DNA of 64,000 nt from Rhabdaerophilum sp. SD176. Its GTDB lineage: Bacteria; Pseudomonadota; Alphaproteobacteria; Rhizobiales; Beijerinckiaceae. Under the pieces are notes generated by a model that worked only from the letters and a program-made list of their open reading frames with translations, was not told where the DNA came from and made no database searches. The stretch is taken from NCBI RefSeq assembly GCF_030143245.1, contig NZ_JARJNS010000001.1, positions 372,001 through 436,000 of the forward strand, given 5' to 3'. Numbering within the stretch: position 1 is the stretch's first letter; every line of letters begins with the position of its first letter. The position numbers and the translations under genes were made by a program. Shown piece after piece: positions 46,377 to 56,027 of the stretch.

Positions 46377-49127
46377 ATGACAACAAAAATGCTCATCGAT
46401 GCCGCGCATCCGGAAGAAACCCGGGTCGTGGTCACACGCGGCAATCGTGTTGAGGAATTCGATTTCGAATCCGCCAACCGCCGCCCGCTCCGCGGCAATA
46501 TCTATCTCGCCAAGGTCACGCGCGTCGAGCCGTCCCTTCAGGCGGCCTTCGTGGATTTCGGCGGCAACCGCCACGGTTTCCTCGCCTTCTCGGAAATCCA
46601 TCCCGACTATTACCAGATCCCGACGGCGGACCGCCTCGCCCTTCTGGCCGAAGAGGCCGAAGCCGCGCGGGACGAGGATGGCGACGAGGAAGAAGGCCGC
46701 CGCCCGCGCCGTTCGCGGGCCAAGCCCAAGCAGCGTGGCCGGGGCAAGGATCAGGTAGCGGGCCCTGTCGAGGGTGACGCCGAGGATGCCGCCGCCAATG
46801 GCGAGATCGCGGCCGATGGCGCCGAAGCCGAAGCCGAAGCCGAAGTGGATGGCGAGAGCGCTGGCGCGCCGTCGGACGACACGCCCAAGGACGAGGAGCA
46901 TGTCGAGCAGCTCGGCGGCGGCGGCGATGCAATGGAAGAGGTGCCGATGCGCGCCGCCCACCGCACGCGCCGGCAATACAAGATCCAGGAAGTCATCAAG
47001 CGCCGGCAGATCCTGCTGGTCCAGGTGGTCAAGGAAGAGCGCGGCACCAAGGGCGCGGCGCTGACCACCTATCTCAGCCTCGCCGGCCGCTACTCGGTCC
47101 TGATGCCGAACACCGCACGCGGCGGCGGCATCTCGCGCAAGATCACCAGCGCGACCGACCGCAAGCGCCTGAAGTCCATGGCCTCCGAGCTGGAGGTCCC
47201 TGCCGGGATGGGGGTCATTCTCCGCACCGCCGGGGCTTCGCGCACCAAGGTCGAGATCAAGCGCGATTTCGAATATCTGATGCGCCTGTGGGAGAGCGTT
47301 CGCTCGCTGACGCTGGAATCCACCGCGCCGGCTCTCGTCTACGAAGAAGGCTCGCTGATCAAGCGCGCGATCCGTGACCTGTACTCGAAGGATATCGAGG
47401 AAATCCTCGTGGCCGGCGAGGAAGGCTACCGCGAGGCCAAGGACTTCATGCGCATGCTCATGCCGAGCCATGCCAAGGCGGTCCAGCCCTACCGCGATGC
47501 CACGCCGCTTTTCTCGCGCACCGGCGTGGAAAGCCAGCTCGACGCCATGTTCTCGAATGTGGTGACGCTGAAATCCGGCGGCTACATCGTCATGAACCAG
47601 ACCGAGGCGCTGGTCTCGATCGACGTCAACTCCGGCCGCTCCACCCGCGAGCACAATATTGAGGACACTGCCCTCAAGACCAATCTCGAGGCGGCCGAGG
47701 AAGTGGCCCGGCAGCTCCGCCTGCGCGATCTCGCCGGCCTTGTCGTGATCGACTTCATCGACATGGAGGAAAAGCGGAACAACAAGGCGGTCGAGCGCAA
47801 GCTCAATGATTGCCTGAAGAACGACCGCGCGCGCATCCAGGTCGGCCGCATCTCGCATTTCGGCCTGCTGGAAATGTCGCGCCAGCGCATCCGCACCGGT
47901 GTGCTGGAAAGTTCCACCATCCCCTGCCCGCATTGCGCCGGCACCGGCCTGCTGCGCTCGACGCCAAGCCTTGCCCTGCATGTCCTGCGCGCCATGGAAG
48001 ACACGCTCCTGCGCGGCGCCACGCATGACATCACGCTGAAGACGCGTCTCGAAACCGCCTTCTACATCCTCAACCAGAAGCGCGAGAGCCTGCGGGCCCT
48101 CGAGGCGCGGTTTGGCGTGACGATCACCGTTGTCGCCGAGTCCGCGCTGCCGCCGGGCCAGCATTTCCAGATCGAGCGCGGCGAGCCCGTCCAGCCCCGC
48201 ATGGTGGCCGAACGGGTCGAGGGCGAGGCCGTCGAACACCGTCCGGCGGCACCGCGCCACCAGGACGGTCCGCGGGTCATCCACCCCGAAGATATCGAGA
48301 TGGATGACATCGAGGTCAACGAATCCGAGGAAGCCGAGGCGGATGGCGAAGCTGAGGCCGGCCGGGATGGCGAGAAGGCCGAGGGCGAGCGCAAGCGCCG
48401 CCGGCGCCGCCGCCGCCGTGGTGGCCGCGACCGCGAACGGGGTGATGGCCAGCCGAATGGCGGCGAGATCGCCGAAGCATCCGGCAATGTTGATGGCGAT
48501 GCCGATGCAGAAGGCGATGACGAGGACGATGAGAACGGCGAGGAAAGCCGGGCGGACGGCGCCGAGGGCGGCGAACGGTCCGAGGGTGAACGCAAGCGCC
48601 GTCGCCGCCGTCGTGGCGGTCGCCGCAACAGGCGCGACCGTGACGATCGCCCCGGTGAGGGCAATGGCGAAGAAGGCAACGGCGAAGAAGGAGCGGCTGG
48701 CGAGGCCGTCGCGTCCGGCGAGCCGATGATGGCTGCCGCCGAACCGACTGTCGAAGTTCCGGTGGAACAGGCGCCTGCCGAGGTCGAGCCTGCGAAAAAG
48801 CCCCGCCGCAGCCGCGCAAAGAAAACGGATGAGGCTGAAACCGTGACGGCCGAGGCCCCTGCGGCAGAAGCGTCTGCGCCCGAGGCTCCGGCGGAAAAGC
48901 CGGCAAAGGCACCCCGCAGCCGTGCCAGGAAGGCCACCGCCGCAAGCGAGGCCCCGGTTGCCGTAACGCCGCCGGCGGAAGAGCCGGTCCCCGTGCCGCC
49001 GCCGGCGCCCGTGGTCGCGGCCCCGGCGCCGGCCCCGCAGCCGGAACCCGAACCCGAGCCGGAAGATCCAAACCGGCCGAAGCGTTCCGGCTGGTGGAGC
49101 CGGGCCAAGCAGGCGCTTGGCGGCTGA
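46377..49127 (+). CDS. rne: Ribonuclease E
   Basis: RNase E is the endonuclease core of the RNA degradosome. The 916-residue protein has an N-terminal S1 domain split by an acidic and basic insertion of about 110 residues (DEDGDEEEGRRPRRSRAK to EEHVEQLGGGGDAMEE), as is typical of alphaproteobacterial RNase E. The RNase H and 5'-sensor regions follow, with catalytic aspartates in SIDVNSGRST and VIDFIDME and the zinc link CPHCAGTG. From about residue 620 the tail is Arg/Glu-rich and disordered (two RRRRRRR-type clusters), with a short C-terminal KRSGWWSRAKQALGG. A strong terminator follows. Confidence 0.96.
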   Translation: MTTKMLIDAAHPEETRVVVTRGNRVEEFDFESANRRPLRGNIYLAKVTRVEPSLQAAFVDFGGNRHGFLAFSEIHPDYYQIPTADRLALLAEEAEAARDEDGDEEEGRRPRRSRAKPKQRGRGKDQVAGPVEGDAEDAAANGEIAADGAEAEAEAEVDGESAGAPSDDTPKDEEHVEQLGGGGDAMEEVPMRAAHRTRRQYKIQEVIKRRQILLVQVVKEERGTKGAALTTYLSLAGRYSVLMPNTARGGGISRKITSATDRKRLKSMASELEVPAGMGVILRTAGASRTKVEIKRDFEYLMRLWESVRSLTLESTAPALVYEEGSLIKRAIRDLYSKDIEEILVAGEEGYREAKDFMRMLMPSHAKAVQPYRDATPLFSRTGVESQLDAMFSNVVTLKSGGYIVMNQTEALVSIDVNSGRSTREHNIEDTALKTNLEAAEEVARQLRLRDLAGLVVIDFIDMEEKRNNKAVERKLNDCLKNDRARIQVGRISHFGLLEMSRQRIRTGVLESSTIPCPHCAGTGLLRSTPSLALHVLRAMEDTLLRGATHDITLKTRLETAFYILNQKRESLRALEARFGVTITVVAESALPPGQHFQIERGEPVQPRMVAERVEGEAVEHRPAAPRHQDGPRVIHPEDIEMDDIEVNESEEAEADGEAEAGRDGEKAEGERKRRRRRRRRGGRDRERGDGQPNGGEIAEASGNVDGDADAEGDDEDDENGEESRADGAEGGERSEGERKRRRRRRGGRRNRRDRDDRPGEGNGEEGNGEEGAAGEAVASGEPMMAAAEPTVEVPVEQAPAEVEPAKKPRRSRAKKTDEAETVTAEAPAAEASAPEAPAEKPAKAPRSRARKATAASEAPVAVTPPAEEPVPVPPPAPVVAAPAPAPQPEPEPEPEDPNRPKRSGWWSRAKQALGG

Positions 49128-49131
49128 CAAT

Positions 49132-49163
49132 AAAAGGGCCCGGGGAACCGGGCCTTTCTTTTT
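49132..49163 (+). terminator. Rho-independent terminator of rne
   Basis: Stem AAAGGGCCCGG / CCGGGCCTTT (one bulge), loop GGAA, then CTTTTT. It begins five bases after the rne stop. Confidence 0.92.
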
Positions 49164-49199
49164 GATGGGTTGGACCCGGGCCCGGAAGCCGGGACCTGC

Positions 49200-49223
49200 A
49201 TGAATCAGGACATGAATCAGGAC
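49200..49223. repeat. Tandem 12-bp repeat downstream of rne
   Basis: ATGAATCAGGAC occurs twice head to tail between the rne terminator and the convergent GST gene. It is followed by an AT-rich stretch. No function is apparent. Confidence 0.7.
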
Positions 49224-49305
49224 CTGAAGAACCGCATTTTTTCTTTGTAAAATCAGATAATTGCAGGAAAAATCGGACTCACCTTCGCAAGGCCACAACC
49301 GCCTG

Positions 49306-49926
49306 TCAGTCGAAATCCGGGCCCATGAACCGGGCGCCGGCAGAACGTCGCCGCAACCCCTCGGCGTAACGCGTAACCCGAGGCAGGCTGACCCGCGCGA
49401 TCGGCGCCTGCTGCCAGCGATGCGTTGCCAGCCCCATCACGATATCGGCGAGGCTGAACTCGCCGCAGAGATATTCGCCGGTCGTCTCGAGCTGGGCCTC
49501 GAACACGGCCATCAGCCCGTTCCACTCGCTGATGGAACGCTGCACTTCCGCCGGATTGTCAAAGCCCGGCCGCTTGCGCACCAGTGCCTGCACCGCATAG
49601 CGCCAGCTGCCATTGAGATCGGCGATCATCCAGTCCATCCAGGCCTCGACCTCGGCCCGCTTCACGGGATCGTCCGGAAATAGCGCGCCCTGGCCATAGC
49701 GGGTGGCGAGATAGCGGCAGATCGCGTTCGATTCGGTCAGGATGGTCTCGCCATCCACGACAACCGGAATCAGCGCACGCGGATTGAGCTTGAGGAATTC
49801 GGCCTCACGGGTCGAACGGAAGCCGCTGCCCCAATCCTCGCGGCTATGCGCGATGCCGAGCTCCTCGCAGACCCAAAGGACCTTGCGGACATTGATCGAG
49901 CTGGTCCGTCCAAGAACTCTCAGCAT
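49306..49926 (-). CDS. Glutathione S-transferase family protein
   Basis: This 206-residue protein has an N-terminal thioredoxin-like domain with the Ser-type active-site region GRTSSINVRKVLWVCEELG, a cis-Pro loop (NPRALIPVVVDGE) and the glutathione-binding LTESNAICRYLA, followed by a helical C-terminal domain (GEFSLADIVMGLATHRWQ). It is a cytosolic transferase or disulfide-linked enzyme; the substrate is unknown. Its ATG lies one base after the gatA stop codon, so it is translationally close to gatCA, an unusual partner. It converges with rne. Confidence 0.9.
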   Translation of the reverse strand: MLRVLGRTSSINVRKVLWVCEELGIAHSREDWGSGFRSTREAEFLKLNPRALIPVVVDGETILTESNAICRYLATRYGQGALFPDDPVKRAEVEAWMDWMIADLNGSWRYAVQALVRKRPGFDNPAEVQRSISEWNGLMAVFEAQLETTGEYLCGEFSLADIVMGLATHRWQQAPIARVSLPRVTRYAEGLRRRSAGARFMGPDFD

Positions 49927-49927
49927 G

Positions 49928-51442
49928 TCACCACCAGCGGGGGGCGGTGATACGCCCGGCCTGTTCCTCGATCACGGAACCGAGGCTGAACAGCGTTTCC
50001 TCGTCGAAGGGGCGGCCGATCAGCTGCAAACCCAGCGGCAGGCCCGCCGCATCGGTGCCGCCCGGCAGGGCGAGGCCCGGCAGGCCCGCCATGTTCACCG
50101 TGACGGTGAAAATGTCGTTGAGATACATCTGCACCGGGTCCGCATCTGCCATTTCCGCGATACCAAAGGCTGCGGAGGGTGTCGCCGGCGTCAGGATCGC
50201 ATCGACGCCCGAGGCATAGACATCCTCGAAATCCTTCTTGATCAGGGTGCGGATCTTCTGCGCCCGGAGGTAATAGGCGTCGTAATAGCCGGCCGAGAGC
50301 ACATAGGTGCCGATCATGATGCGCCGCTTGACCTCGCGGCCGAAACCCTGCGCCCGGGTCTGCTCGTAGAGGTCGGTGATGTCCTTGCCTGGCACGCGCA
50401 GGCCGTAGCGCACGCCATCATAGCGCGCGAGGTTGGACGAGGCCTCGGCCGGCGCCACGATGTAATAGGCCGGGAGCGCATATTTCGTGTGCGGAAGGCT
50501 GACATCGACAATCCGCGCTCCGGCGGCGCGCAGCATGTCGGCGCCCTTCTTCCAGAGCGCCTCGATTTCCGCCGGCATGCCCTCGACGCGGTACTCCCGG
50601 GGGATGCCGATCGTCTTGCCGGCAACCGACCGGCCGACAGCCGCCTCGAAATCCGGGACCGGCAGATCGACCGAGGTCGAATCCTTCGGATCATGCCCGG
50701 CCATCGAGGTCATCAGCGCCGCGCAATCGCGCACCGTCTTGGCGATCGGCCCGGCCTGGTCGAGCGACGAGGCGAAAGCGACAATGCCCCAGCGCGAGCA
50801 GCGGCCATAGGTCGGCTTGATCCCCACTGTCCCGGTGAAGGCAGCAGGCTGGCGGATCGAGCCGCCAGTATCTGTGGCTGTGGCGCCGAGGCAGAGATGC
50901 GCCGCAACGGCAGCCGAGGAACCGCCAGAGGAACCACCCGGCACGAGCAGGCCCTTCTTGTCGCCCGCAAGGGCCGCACGGGCCTTTTCCGCGTTCCAGT
51001 TGGCGGGGAGAATCGGGTTGACCACCGGCCCGAAGGCGCTGGTCTCGTTCGACGAACCCATGGCGAATTCATCGTTGTTGAGCTTGCCCAGCATCACCGC
51101 CCCGTCACGCCAGAGCTGGCTGGTGACGGTGGATTCATAGGTCGGCACGAAATTGCCGAGAATGCGCGACGAGGCCGTGGTGCGTACGCCCTCGGTGGCG
51201 AAGAGATCCTTCACCCCGATCGGGATGCCTTCGAGCCGCCCTCCCTCGCCCCGCTGAAGCCGGGAATCGGCCGCCTTCGCCATGGCAAGCGCCTGCTCGG
51301 GCGTTTCGAGCACATAGGCATTGAGCGCGCGCGCCGCCTCGATGGCCGCGAGATGCGCTTCGGCCAGTTCGACGGCGGTGAACTGCTTGCCCGCAAGGCC
51401 CTCGCGGGCTTCGGTCAGGGTGAGCTGGGTAAGGTCGGTCAT
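49928..51442 (-). CDS. gatA: Glutamyl/aspartyl-tRNA(Gln/Asn) amidotransferase subunit A
   Basis: GatA releases ammonia from glutamine for the transamidation of misacylated tRNA. The 504-residue amidase has the Ser-cisSer-Lys triad: Lys in IGVKDLF, cis-Ser in GGSSGGSS and Ser in [13 protein letters not shown] 51442 has GGAAGA ten bases upstream. gatC lies 60 bp upstream on the same strand, but gatB, usually the third gene of this operon, is absent from the window; a GST follows instead. The full complex must use gatB encoded elsewhere. Confidence 0.97.
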   Translation of the reverse strand: MTDLTQLTLTEAREGLAGKQFTAVELAEAHLAAIEAARALNAYVLETPEQALAMAKAADSRLQRGEGGRLEGIPIGVKDLFATEGVRTTASSRILGNFVPTYESTVTSQLWRDGAVMLGKLNNDEFAMGSSNETSAFGPVVNPILPANWNAEKARAALAGDKKGLLVPGGSSGGSSAAVAAHLCLGATATDTGGSIRQPAAFTGTVGIKPTYGRCSRWGIVAFASSLDQAGPIAKTVRDCAALMTSMAGHDPKDSTSVDLPVPDFEAAVGRSVAGKTIGIPREYRVEGMPAEIEALWKKGADMLRAAGARIVDVSLPHTKYALPAYYIVAPAEASSNLARYDGVRYGLRVPGKDITDLYEQTRAQGFGREVKRRIMIGTYVLSAGYYDAYYLRAQKIRTLIKKDFEDVYASGVDAILTPATPSAAFGIAEMADADPVQMYLNDIFTVTVNMAGLPGLALPGGTDAAGLPLGLQLIGRPFDEETLFSLGSVIEEQAGRITAPRWW

Positions 51443-51502
51443 GGAACGGGTCTTCCGGAGGAGGAACAGGCAGGGCGCAGCGGAAAAGCGGAAAAGCGGC
51501 GC

Positions 51503-51790
51503 TTACTCCACCACTTTCGGCACGAGGAAATAATGATCCTCGCTCTGCGGCGCATTGGCGATCACCTTGCTGGCCTTCTCTCCATCCGTCACCACGTCGT
51601 CGCGCATCTTGAGCGCCATCGGTGTGACGGAGGTCATCGGCTCGACGCCCTCGACATTCACTTCGCCGAGTTGCTCGACAAAACCGAGGATCGCGTTGAT
51701 CTCGTCCTGCATGACCGGAACATCCTGTTCCGGCAGCGCGATGCGGGAAAGCCGGGCGATGCGGCGAACGGTGGCGGCGTCAACGGACAT
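51503..51790 (-). CDS. gatC: Glutamyl/aspartyl-tRNA(Gln/Asn) amidotransferase subunit C
   Basis: GatC is the small subunit that wraps around and stabilises GatA and GatB. The 95-residue protein begins [19 protein letters not shown] and has [22 protein letters not shown], followed by the conserved [36 protein letters not shown] tail. The length is typical. GAGG lies eight bases before the ATG. It is the first gene of the gatC-gatA pair. Confidence 0.96.
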   Translation of the reverse strand: MSVDAATVRRIARLSRIALPEQDVPVMQDEINAILGFVEQLGEVNVEGVEPMTSVTPMALKMRDDVVTDGEKASKVIANAPQSEDHYFLVPKVVE

Positions 51791-51886
51791 CCGATGCCTC
51801 TTCCATGGGATAGGGGGACCCGCGTCCTTAACAGAAGGCGGGCCCGGCTGACAAATCCCGAACGGCCGAATCCTGCCGCTTTTTGC

Positions 51887-52642
51887 TCAGCGGATCGAGA
51901 AAACGAACGGCTCGTGCGGCAGCGGCTCCAGCAAATGGGTGCCGAGCGGCCCCAGCTCGCGCTTGAATTCCTCGACCGTGCCCGTCAGCGCGCCGAAAGT
52001 GCCGTAATGGCAGGGAATCACCGCCTTGGACCGCGGGAAGAACCGCCGAACGGCAAGCGCGGCCGTCGAGGGCCCCATCGTGTAGCGATCCCCGATCGGG
52101 ACAATGACGATGTCCGGCTTGTGCAACTCCTCGATCAGCCCCATCCCGGCGAAGATATCGGTATCGCCCATATGATAGACGACCGGCGCGCCCGGAATGT
52201 TGATGATGACGCCATTTGCCGATCCGAGTGTCTGGAAGATGCCGCGTTCCCATACGCCGGAGGAGTGATCCGCCCGGACAAGCCGGATCGAGACGCCATC
52301 ATGCTCGACACGTCCGCCGGCATTCATGGTCTCCATCGCCAGCGCCTTGCCGGTATCCATGGCTTCCCATTTCGCGGAGAGCCACTGGCCGAGATCCCAG
52401 TTGCAGAACAGCGTCGCATCGGTCTCGCGGGCAATGGCCAGGCTGTCGCCGATATGGTCGCCATGGCCATGCGTGATAATGATATCGGTTGTGCCGGCGA
52501 TGGCACGCTCGAACTTCGCGCGGGAATCGCCGTCGCCCCTGCCCTCGAAAACGGGATTGCCGGTAAAGAACGGGTCAACGAGGACCTTGCGTCCGTTGCT
52601 GGCGAGCGAAAAGGCCGAGTGACCGAACCACGTGACTTCCAT
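51887..52642 (-). CDS. UPF0173 metal-dependent hydrolase (beta-lactamase fold)
   Basis: This 251-residue protein starts MEVTWFGHSAF, the signature start of UPF0173. The metallo-beta-lactamase-fold metal motif is THGHGDHIGD, with further ligand regions ADHSSG, YHMGDTDIF and PCHYGTFG. It is a cytosolic hydrolase of unknown substrate. GGAG lies six bases before the ATG. It is downstream of nothing obvious and divergent from ruvX, separated by 116 bp. It follows the common alphaproteobacterial gatC-UPF0173-ruvX neighbourhood. Confidence 0.92.
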   Translation of the reverse strand: MEVTWFGHSAFSLASNGRKVLVDPFFTGNPVFEGRGDGDSRAKFERAIAGTTDIIITHGHGDHIGDSLAIARETDATLFCNWDLGQWLSAKWEAMDTGKALAMETMNAGGRVEHDGVSIRLVRADHSSGVWERGIFQTLGSANGVIINIPGAPVVYHMGDTDIFAGMGLIEELHKPDIVIVPIGDRYTMGPSTAALAVRRFFPRSKAVIPCHYGTFGALTGTVEEFKRELGPLGTHLLEPLPHEPFVFSIR

Positions 52643-52758
52643 GGCGTTCTCCTTCCTTCACATCTTTCATGCGACGTGTCGCCGATAACCGTTTATGGGG
52701 TTGCCGGAGGAAGGCCAAGCCTTTTTTGCAACGCACAAACCCGCGGGAGCTGGTACGC

Positions 52759-53271
52759 ATGAAGCCGGGCGGAGCCGAGGAACTGACGATCGAGGCGCTG
52801 AAGGCCAGCCTCGGCCCCGGCGAGAGACTGCTGGGGCTCGATCTCGGCGAGAAGACCGTCGGGCTCGCCCTATCGGATGTCGAACGGCGGATCGCCACGG
52901 CTTTCCGGACGTTGCCGCGCCGGAAATTCCGCGAGGACTGGGCGGAACTCTCGGCCATCATCGCCCAGCATCGCGTAGCTGGCCTCGTGCTCGGCCTGCC
53001 GCTCAACATGGATGGCAGTTCTGGCCCGCGCGTCCAGGCGACACGCACCTATGCGCGCAATATCCGGCTCGTCAGCCCGATCCCGATCCTGTTCTGGGAC
53101 GAGCGGCTCTCGACCGTCGCGGCGGAACGGGCGCTCCTTTCGGTGGATCTCTCCCGCGCGAAGCGCGCGGCAATCATCGATGCGACTGCCGCCGCCTTCA
53201 TCCTGCAGGGGGTGCTCGACCGGCTGCGCCACGAGACAAGGCGCATGGCGCAAGAAGAAGGGGAGGCCTGA
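52759..53271 (+). CDS. ruvX: Putative pre-16S rRNA nuclease / Holliday junction resolvase-like YqgF
   Basis: This protein of 170 residues has the RNase H-like YqgF fold: GLDLGEKTVGLALSD with the first catalytic Asp, the GLVLGLPLNMDGSSGPRVQATR loop, WDERLSTVAAE with the Glu, and the final DATAAAFILQGVLDR. It is assigned to pre-16S rRNA processing in E. coli. The start is MKPGGAEELT at 52759; 30 more codons upstream are in frame but unlike the family. Its last codons lie within a hairpin that may be the terminator for the opposite gene. Confidence 0.93.
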   Translation: MKPGGAEELTIEALKASLGPGERLLGLDLGEKTVGLALSDVERRIATAFRTLPRRKFREDWAELSAIIAQHRVAGLVLGLPLNMDGSSGPRVQATRTYARNIRLVSPIPILFWDERLSTVAAERALLSVDLSRAKRAAIIDATAAAFILQGVLDRLRHETRRMAQEEGEA

Positions 53272-53279
53272 GCCTCCCC
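53251..53279 (-). terminator. Terminator for the glycine-zipper gene, overlapping the ruvX end
   Basis: The 8-bp perfect stem GGGGAGGC / GCCTCCCC (4-base loop) is followed on the minus strand by TTCTTCTT. It lies 28 bp past the stop of the gene at 53307-53777. Confidence 0.6.
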
Positions 53280-53306
53280 GACTGTACCCTTGCCTTGATG
53301 GCGGCG

Positions 53307-53777
53307 TCAGCGCATCGAGCCGCCACCGGCTGGATCGCGCACGTTACGGCCGCGGCGACCCGGATAATACTCGCCCGGCCCGGCCGGAGCGTAGGTGTAG
53401 GGCGTTTCCCGGTCCGGTGTGTAGATGATGCGACCGCCGGCGGGCCCGGATTGCGGATAGTAATAATTCGGAGCCTGATAGTATCCGGGATCACGATAAT
53501 ATCGGCGATCCTGATAGTACCCGTCGTCAACATAATAGTTCCGGCGCCGCTGCGACTCGGCGATGATCGCGCCGCCGATAATCGCGCCACCGATGATCGC
53601 TCCCGCGGCGAGACCGCGATTGCGCCGTGCCCGGCGCGAGGCCACGTCTTCAACCGGAACCGCAACCTCGGAACGCAGTTCTGCCGCATGGGTGAACGGG
53701 CCCGCCTGCGCCGGAACCAGCCCGACCGTGCCGAGTCCCAGTGCAAGCCCGAAAGTCAGACCAGCGAGACGATTCAT
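53307..53777 (-). CDS. Secreted glycine-zipper and Tyr-rich protein of unknown function
   Basis: This 156-residue protein has a Sec signal peptide (MNRLAGLTFGLALGLGTVGLVPAQA), a glycine-zipper stretch (GLAAGAIIGGAIIGGAIIA) made of repeated GAII units, and a low-complexity half rich in Tyr, Arg, Pro and Gly (YYVDDGYYQDRRYYRDPGYYQ). ATG 53777 has AGGAGG six bases upstream, a strong support for this start. Glycine zippers suggest an envelope or outer-membrane-associated protein. I recognise no named family beyond that. It is divergent from the AEC transporter and convergent with ruvX. Confidence 0.78.
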   Translation of the reverse strand: MNRLAGLTFGLALGLGTVGLVPAQAGPFTHAAELRSEVAVPVEDVASRRARRNRGLAAGAIIGGAIIGGAIIAESQRRRNYYVDDGYYQDRRYYRDPGYYQAPNYYYPQSGPAGGRIIYTPDRETPYTYAPAGPGEYYPGRRGRNVRDPAGGGSMR

Positions 53778-53965
53778 GGAGCACCTCCTGTATGGGTCTT
53801 CCCGACCCTGTGCCGGTTGAACACAACCAGCCACAACATGATGTCATATAGAGGGCGGTGAATAAACCAGCGCTGAACACTACGGGTTGCTTCCCTTCAT
53901 CCCGGGCAGCCCTTAGGGAAGGAGGGACGTGGCCCGTCCGGCGGCCCGAAGCCCGAACGGCCTCC

Positions 53966-54874
53966 ATGGTTCTCGATTCCCTGATTTCCGTCTTCCTTGT
54001 CATCGCAATCGGCTGGGCCCTGCGACAAAAGGCCTTGCCTGCTGAATCGGATTGGCAGGGTTTCGAAAAAATCTCCTACTACGTCCTCGTCCCGATCCTC
54101 ATCGCCAAGACGCTGATGTCGGCGAAACTTGGTGATGTGCCTTTCGCGCGGCTCGGTGCCGCCCTTTTGGGGACGATTGCAATCCTCGGCATCGTGCTGC
54201 TCGTCCTTCGCCAGCCGCTGGAACGCTGGCTCAAGGTTGATCCGCCGGCCTTCACCAGCATCTTCCAGGGCGTCCTCCGCTGGAATGCCTTCATTGCGCT
54301 CGCGATCTCCGCCAATCTCTACGGCCGGGACGGCGTGACCCTTGCTGCCGTAGCCATCGCGGCGCTTATCCCGGTTCTCAATGTGGCAACCGTGATGATC
54401 CTCCGCCGGTACGGCTCGGGCGGCGGCTCGCTCATGCGGGGGCTGGCCACCAATCCCTTCATTCTCGGGACGCTCGGCGGGCTCGCGCTGAACATGCTGG
54501 CCATTCCCCTGCCCCGCGCCCTGTCGCTTTCGCTTGATATCATCGGGCAATGCGCGCTCGGCACCGGGCTCATCCTTGTCGGGGCCGGCCTGCGCTTGCA
54601 GGACCTTCAACGGCCAAGCCCGGCCCTGCTGCTCGCGGTCGGCATCCGGCTGCTGATCGCACCCGCCATCGCCTATGGGCTTGCCCGGCTGCTCGGCCTT
54701 CAGGGCGCACAACTGGCGGTGGTTGTGCTCTGCCTCGGCGTGCCCACCGCCACGGCATCCTACCTGCTGGCGCGCCGGATGGGTGGCGATGCGCCGCTGA
54801 TGGCGGCGATCACGACCGCGCAGACCATCGTCTCGATGATCACGCTGCCGCTCATTCTCGCGGCACTGACATAA
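53966..54874 (+). CDS. AEC-family transporter
   Basis: This is a 302-residue inner-membrane protein of about ten helices, of the auxin efflux carrier (AEC) family that moves organic anions and related solutes. The segments LISVFLVIAIGWALRQK, NAFIALAISANLYG, NPFILGTLGGLALNM and LGVPTATASYLLARRMGGD fit the family. I chose ATG 53966 (MVLDSL) because it begins just before the first helix; an upstream extension of 36 codons is hydrophilic and unsupported. The 3' end overlaps the 3' end of dprA by 23 bp on the opposite strand. The substrate is unknown. Confidence 0.88.
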   Translation: MVLDSLISVFLVIAIGWALRQKALPAESDWQGFEKISYYVLVPILIAKTLMSAKLGDVPFARLGAALLGTIAILGIVLLVLRQPLERWLKVDPPAFTSIFQGVLRWNAFIALAISANLYGRDGVTLAAVAIAALIPVLNVATVMILRRYGSGGGSLMRGLATNPFILGTLGGLALNMLAIPLPRALSLSLDIIGQCALGTGLILVGAGLRLQDLQRPSPALLLAVGIRLLIAPAIAYGLARLLGLQGAQLAVVVLCLGVPTATASYLLARRMGGDAPLMAAITTAQTIVSMITLPLILAALT

Positions 54875-56027
54875 CCCCCTGCGCGACACGGTTGCCCGGC
54901 AGCCGCTCGATCAGGCCCGACAGTTCGAGATCGAACAAGGCACCGGAAAGCGACGCCGCATCCAGCCCGGCCATGCGGCCGAGTTCGTCGATATCGATAG
55001 CGCCATGCGTGAGCAGGTCGAGAACGGCATCAGCGTGGCCGTGGACCGGAACGGGCCTGGCGAGGTGGCTACCGGAGCCTTCGGCCGCGTCTGCCGCGAG
55101 GAACAGATCGGATTCCGGTTCCCGGAACTGGTGCAGGCGCGTTTCGGGCCGCTGCGCAGCCGTTGGCAGGGCCGCCAGCACATCCGCAACCGACGTGACC
55201 AAGGTTGCCCCGTCGCGCAGGAGATCGTTCGATCCCTCGCAGCGTGGATCCAGCGGCGAGCCGGGAACAGCCATCACATCGCGGCCCTGCTCGCCCGCCA
55301 TCCGCGCGGTAATGAGCGAGCCGGAGCGTCGCGCCGCCTCGACCACGACGATGCCGAGCGAAAGCGCGGAGATCAACCGGTTCCGGCGGGGGAAATCCTG
55401 GCCGCGCGGCCCCTGCCAGAGGCGCATCTCGGACAGGACCAGACCCTTTTCGGCGATCGCATCGAACAGCGCCAGGTTTTCCGGCGGATAGGGCCGTTCG
55501 AGCCCGCCTGCCAGGACAGCCACCGTTCCACCGGCAAGGCCAGCCCGATGGGCTTCTGTATCGATGCCGCGGGCAAGGCCCGACACGATGACATAGCCCG
55601 CCTCCGAAAGGCCGCTGGCCAGCAGGCCGGCCATTTTCCGCCCGAGGCCGGAGGCATTCCGCGCGCCGACCAAAGCGACGGCAGGCCGGGCCAGCAACGC
55701 CACCTGCCCTTTCACCGAAAGCACCGGCGGCGCCCCGTCCACCGCCCGCATCAGGGCCGGATATTCGGGATCGGGCAACGCGAGAAACCGGATGCCGAGC
55801 TTTTCGGCTCGCGCAAACTCAGCTTCGATATCCGCACGCTTCGGCAGGACGAGCCGCCGCCCCGGCGCGAAGGCGGGATCGGCCAGCAGACGCACTGCCT
55901 CGCCGGCACTGCCCGCCCGGCGAAGCAAAGCCTCGAATCCGCGCGGGCCAAGCCCTTCGACGCGTGCCAGATGGAGCCAGTCGAGCCGTTCGGGCTCGTC
56001 CAGCGGCCGGTCTGGGGCGGCCGTCAT
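54852..56027 (-). CDS. dprA: DNA-processing protein DprA
   Basis: DprA binds incoming single-stranded DNA and loads RecA during transformation. The 391-residue protein has an N-terminal helical domain ([21 protein letters not shown]), a Rossmann-like fold with [52 protein letters not shown] and [22 protein letters not shown], and a C-terminal winged helix ([21 protein letters not shown]). The ATG overlaps the plsY stop as ATGA. Most bacteria keep a dprA gene even without natural competence, so this alone does not show competence. Confidence 0.95.
   Translation of the reverse strand: MTAAPDRPLDEPERLDWLHLARVEGLGPRGFEALLRRAGSAGEAVRLLADPAFAPGRRLVLPKRADIEAEFARAEKLGIRFLALPDPEYPALMRAVDGAPPVLSVKGQVALLARPAVALVGARNASGLGRKMAGLLASGLSEAGYVIVSGLARGIDTEAHRAGLAGGTVAVLAGGLERPYPPENLALFDAIAEKGLVLSEMRLWQGPRGQDFPRRNRLISALSLGIVVVEAARRSGSLITARMAGEQGRDVMAVPGSPLDPRCEGSNDLLRDGATLVTSVADVLAALPTAAQRPETRLHQFREPESDLFLAADAAEGSGSHLARPVPVHGHADAVLDLLTHGAIDIDELGRMAGLDAASLSGALFDLELSGLIERLPGNRVAQGVMSVPRE

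Noticed and set aside
45868-46380. A 170-codon plus-strand frame filling the gap before rne
   Set aside because: It has no ribosome binding site, has Arg/Ser/Pro-rich composition without helices or motifs, and overlaps the likely rne leader.
46275-49298. A 1007-codon open frame on the minus strand opposite rne
   Set aside because: It is the antisense shadow of rne, with no ribosome binding site or family similarity; high-GC codon bias produces such frames.
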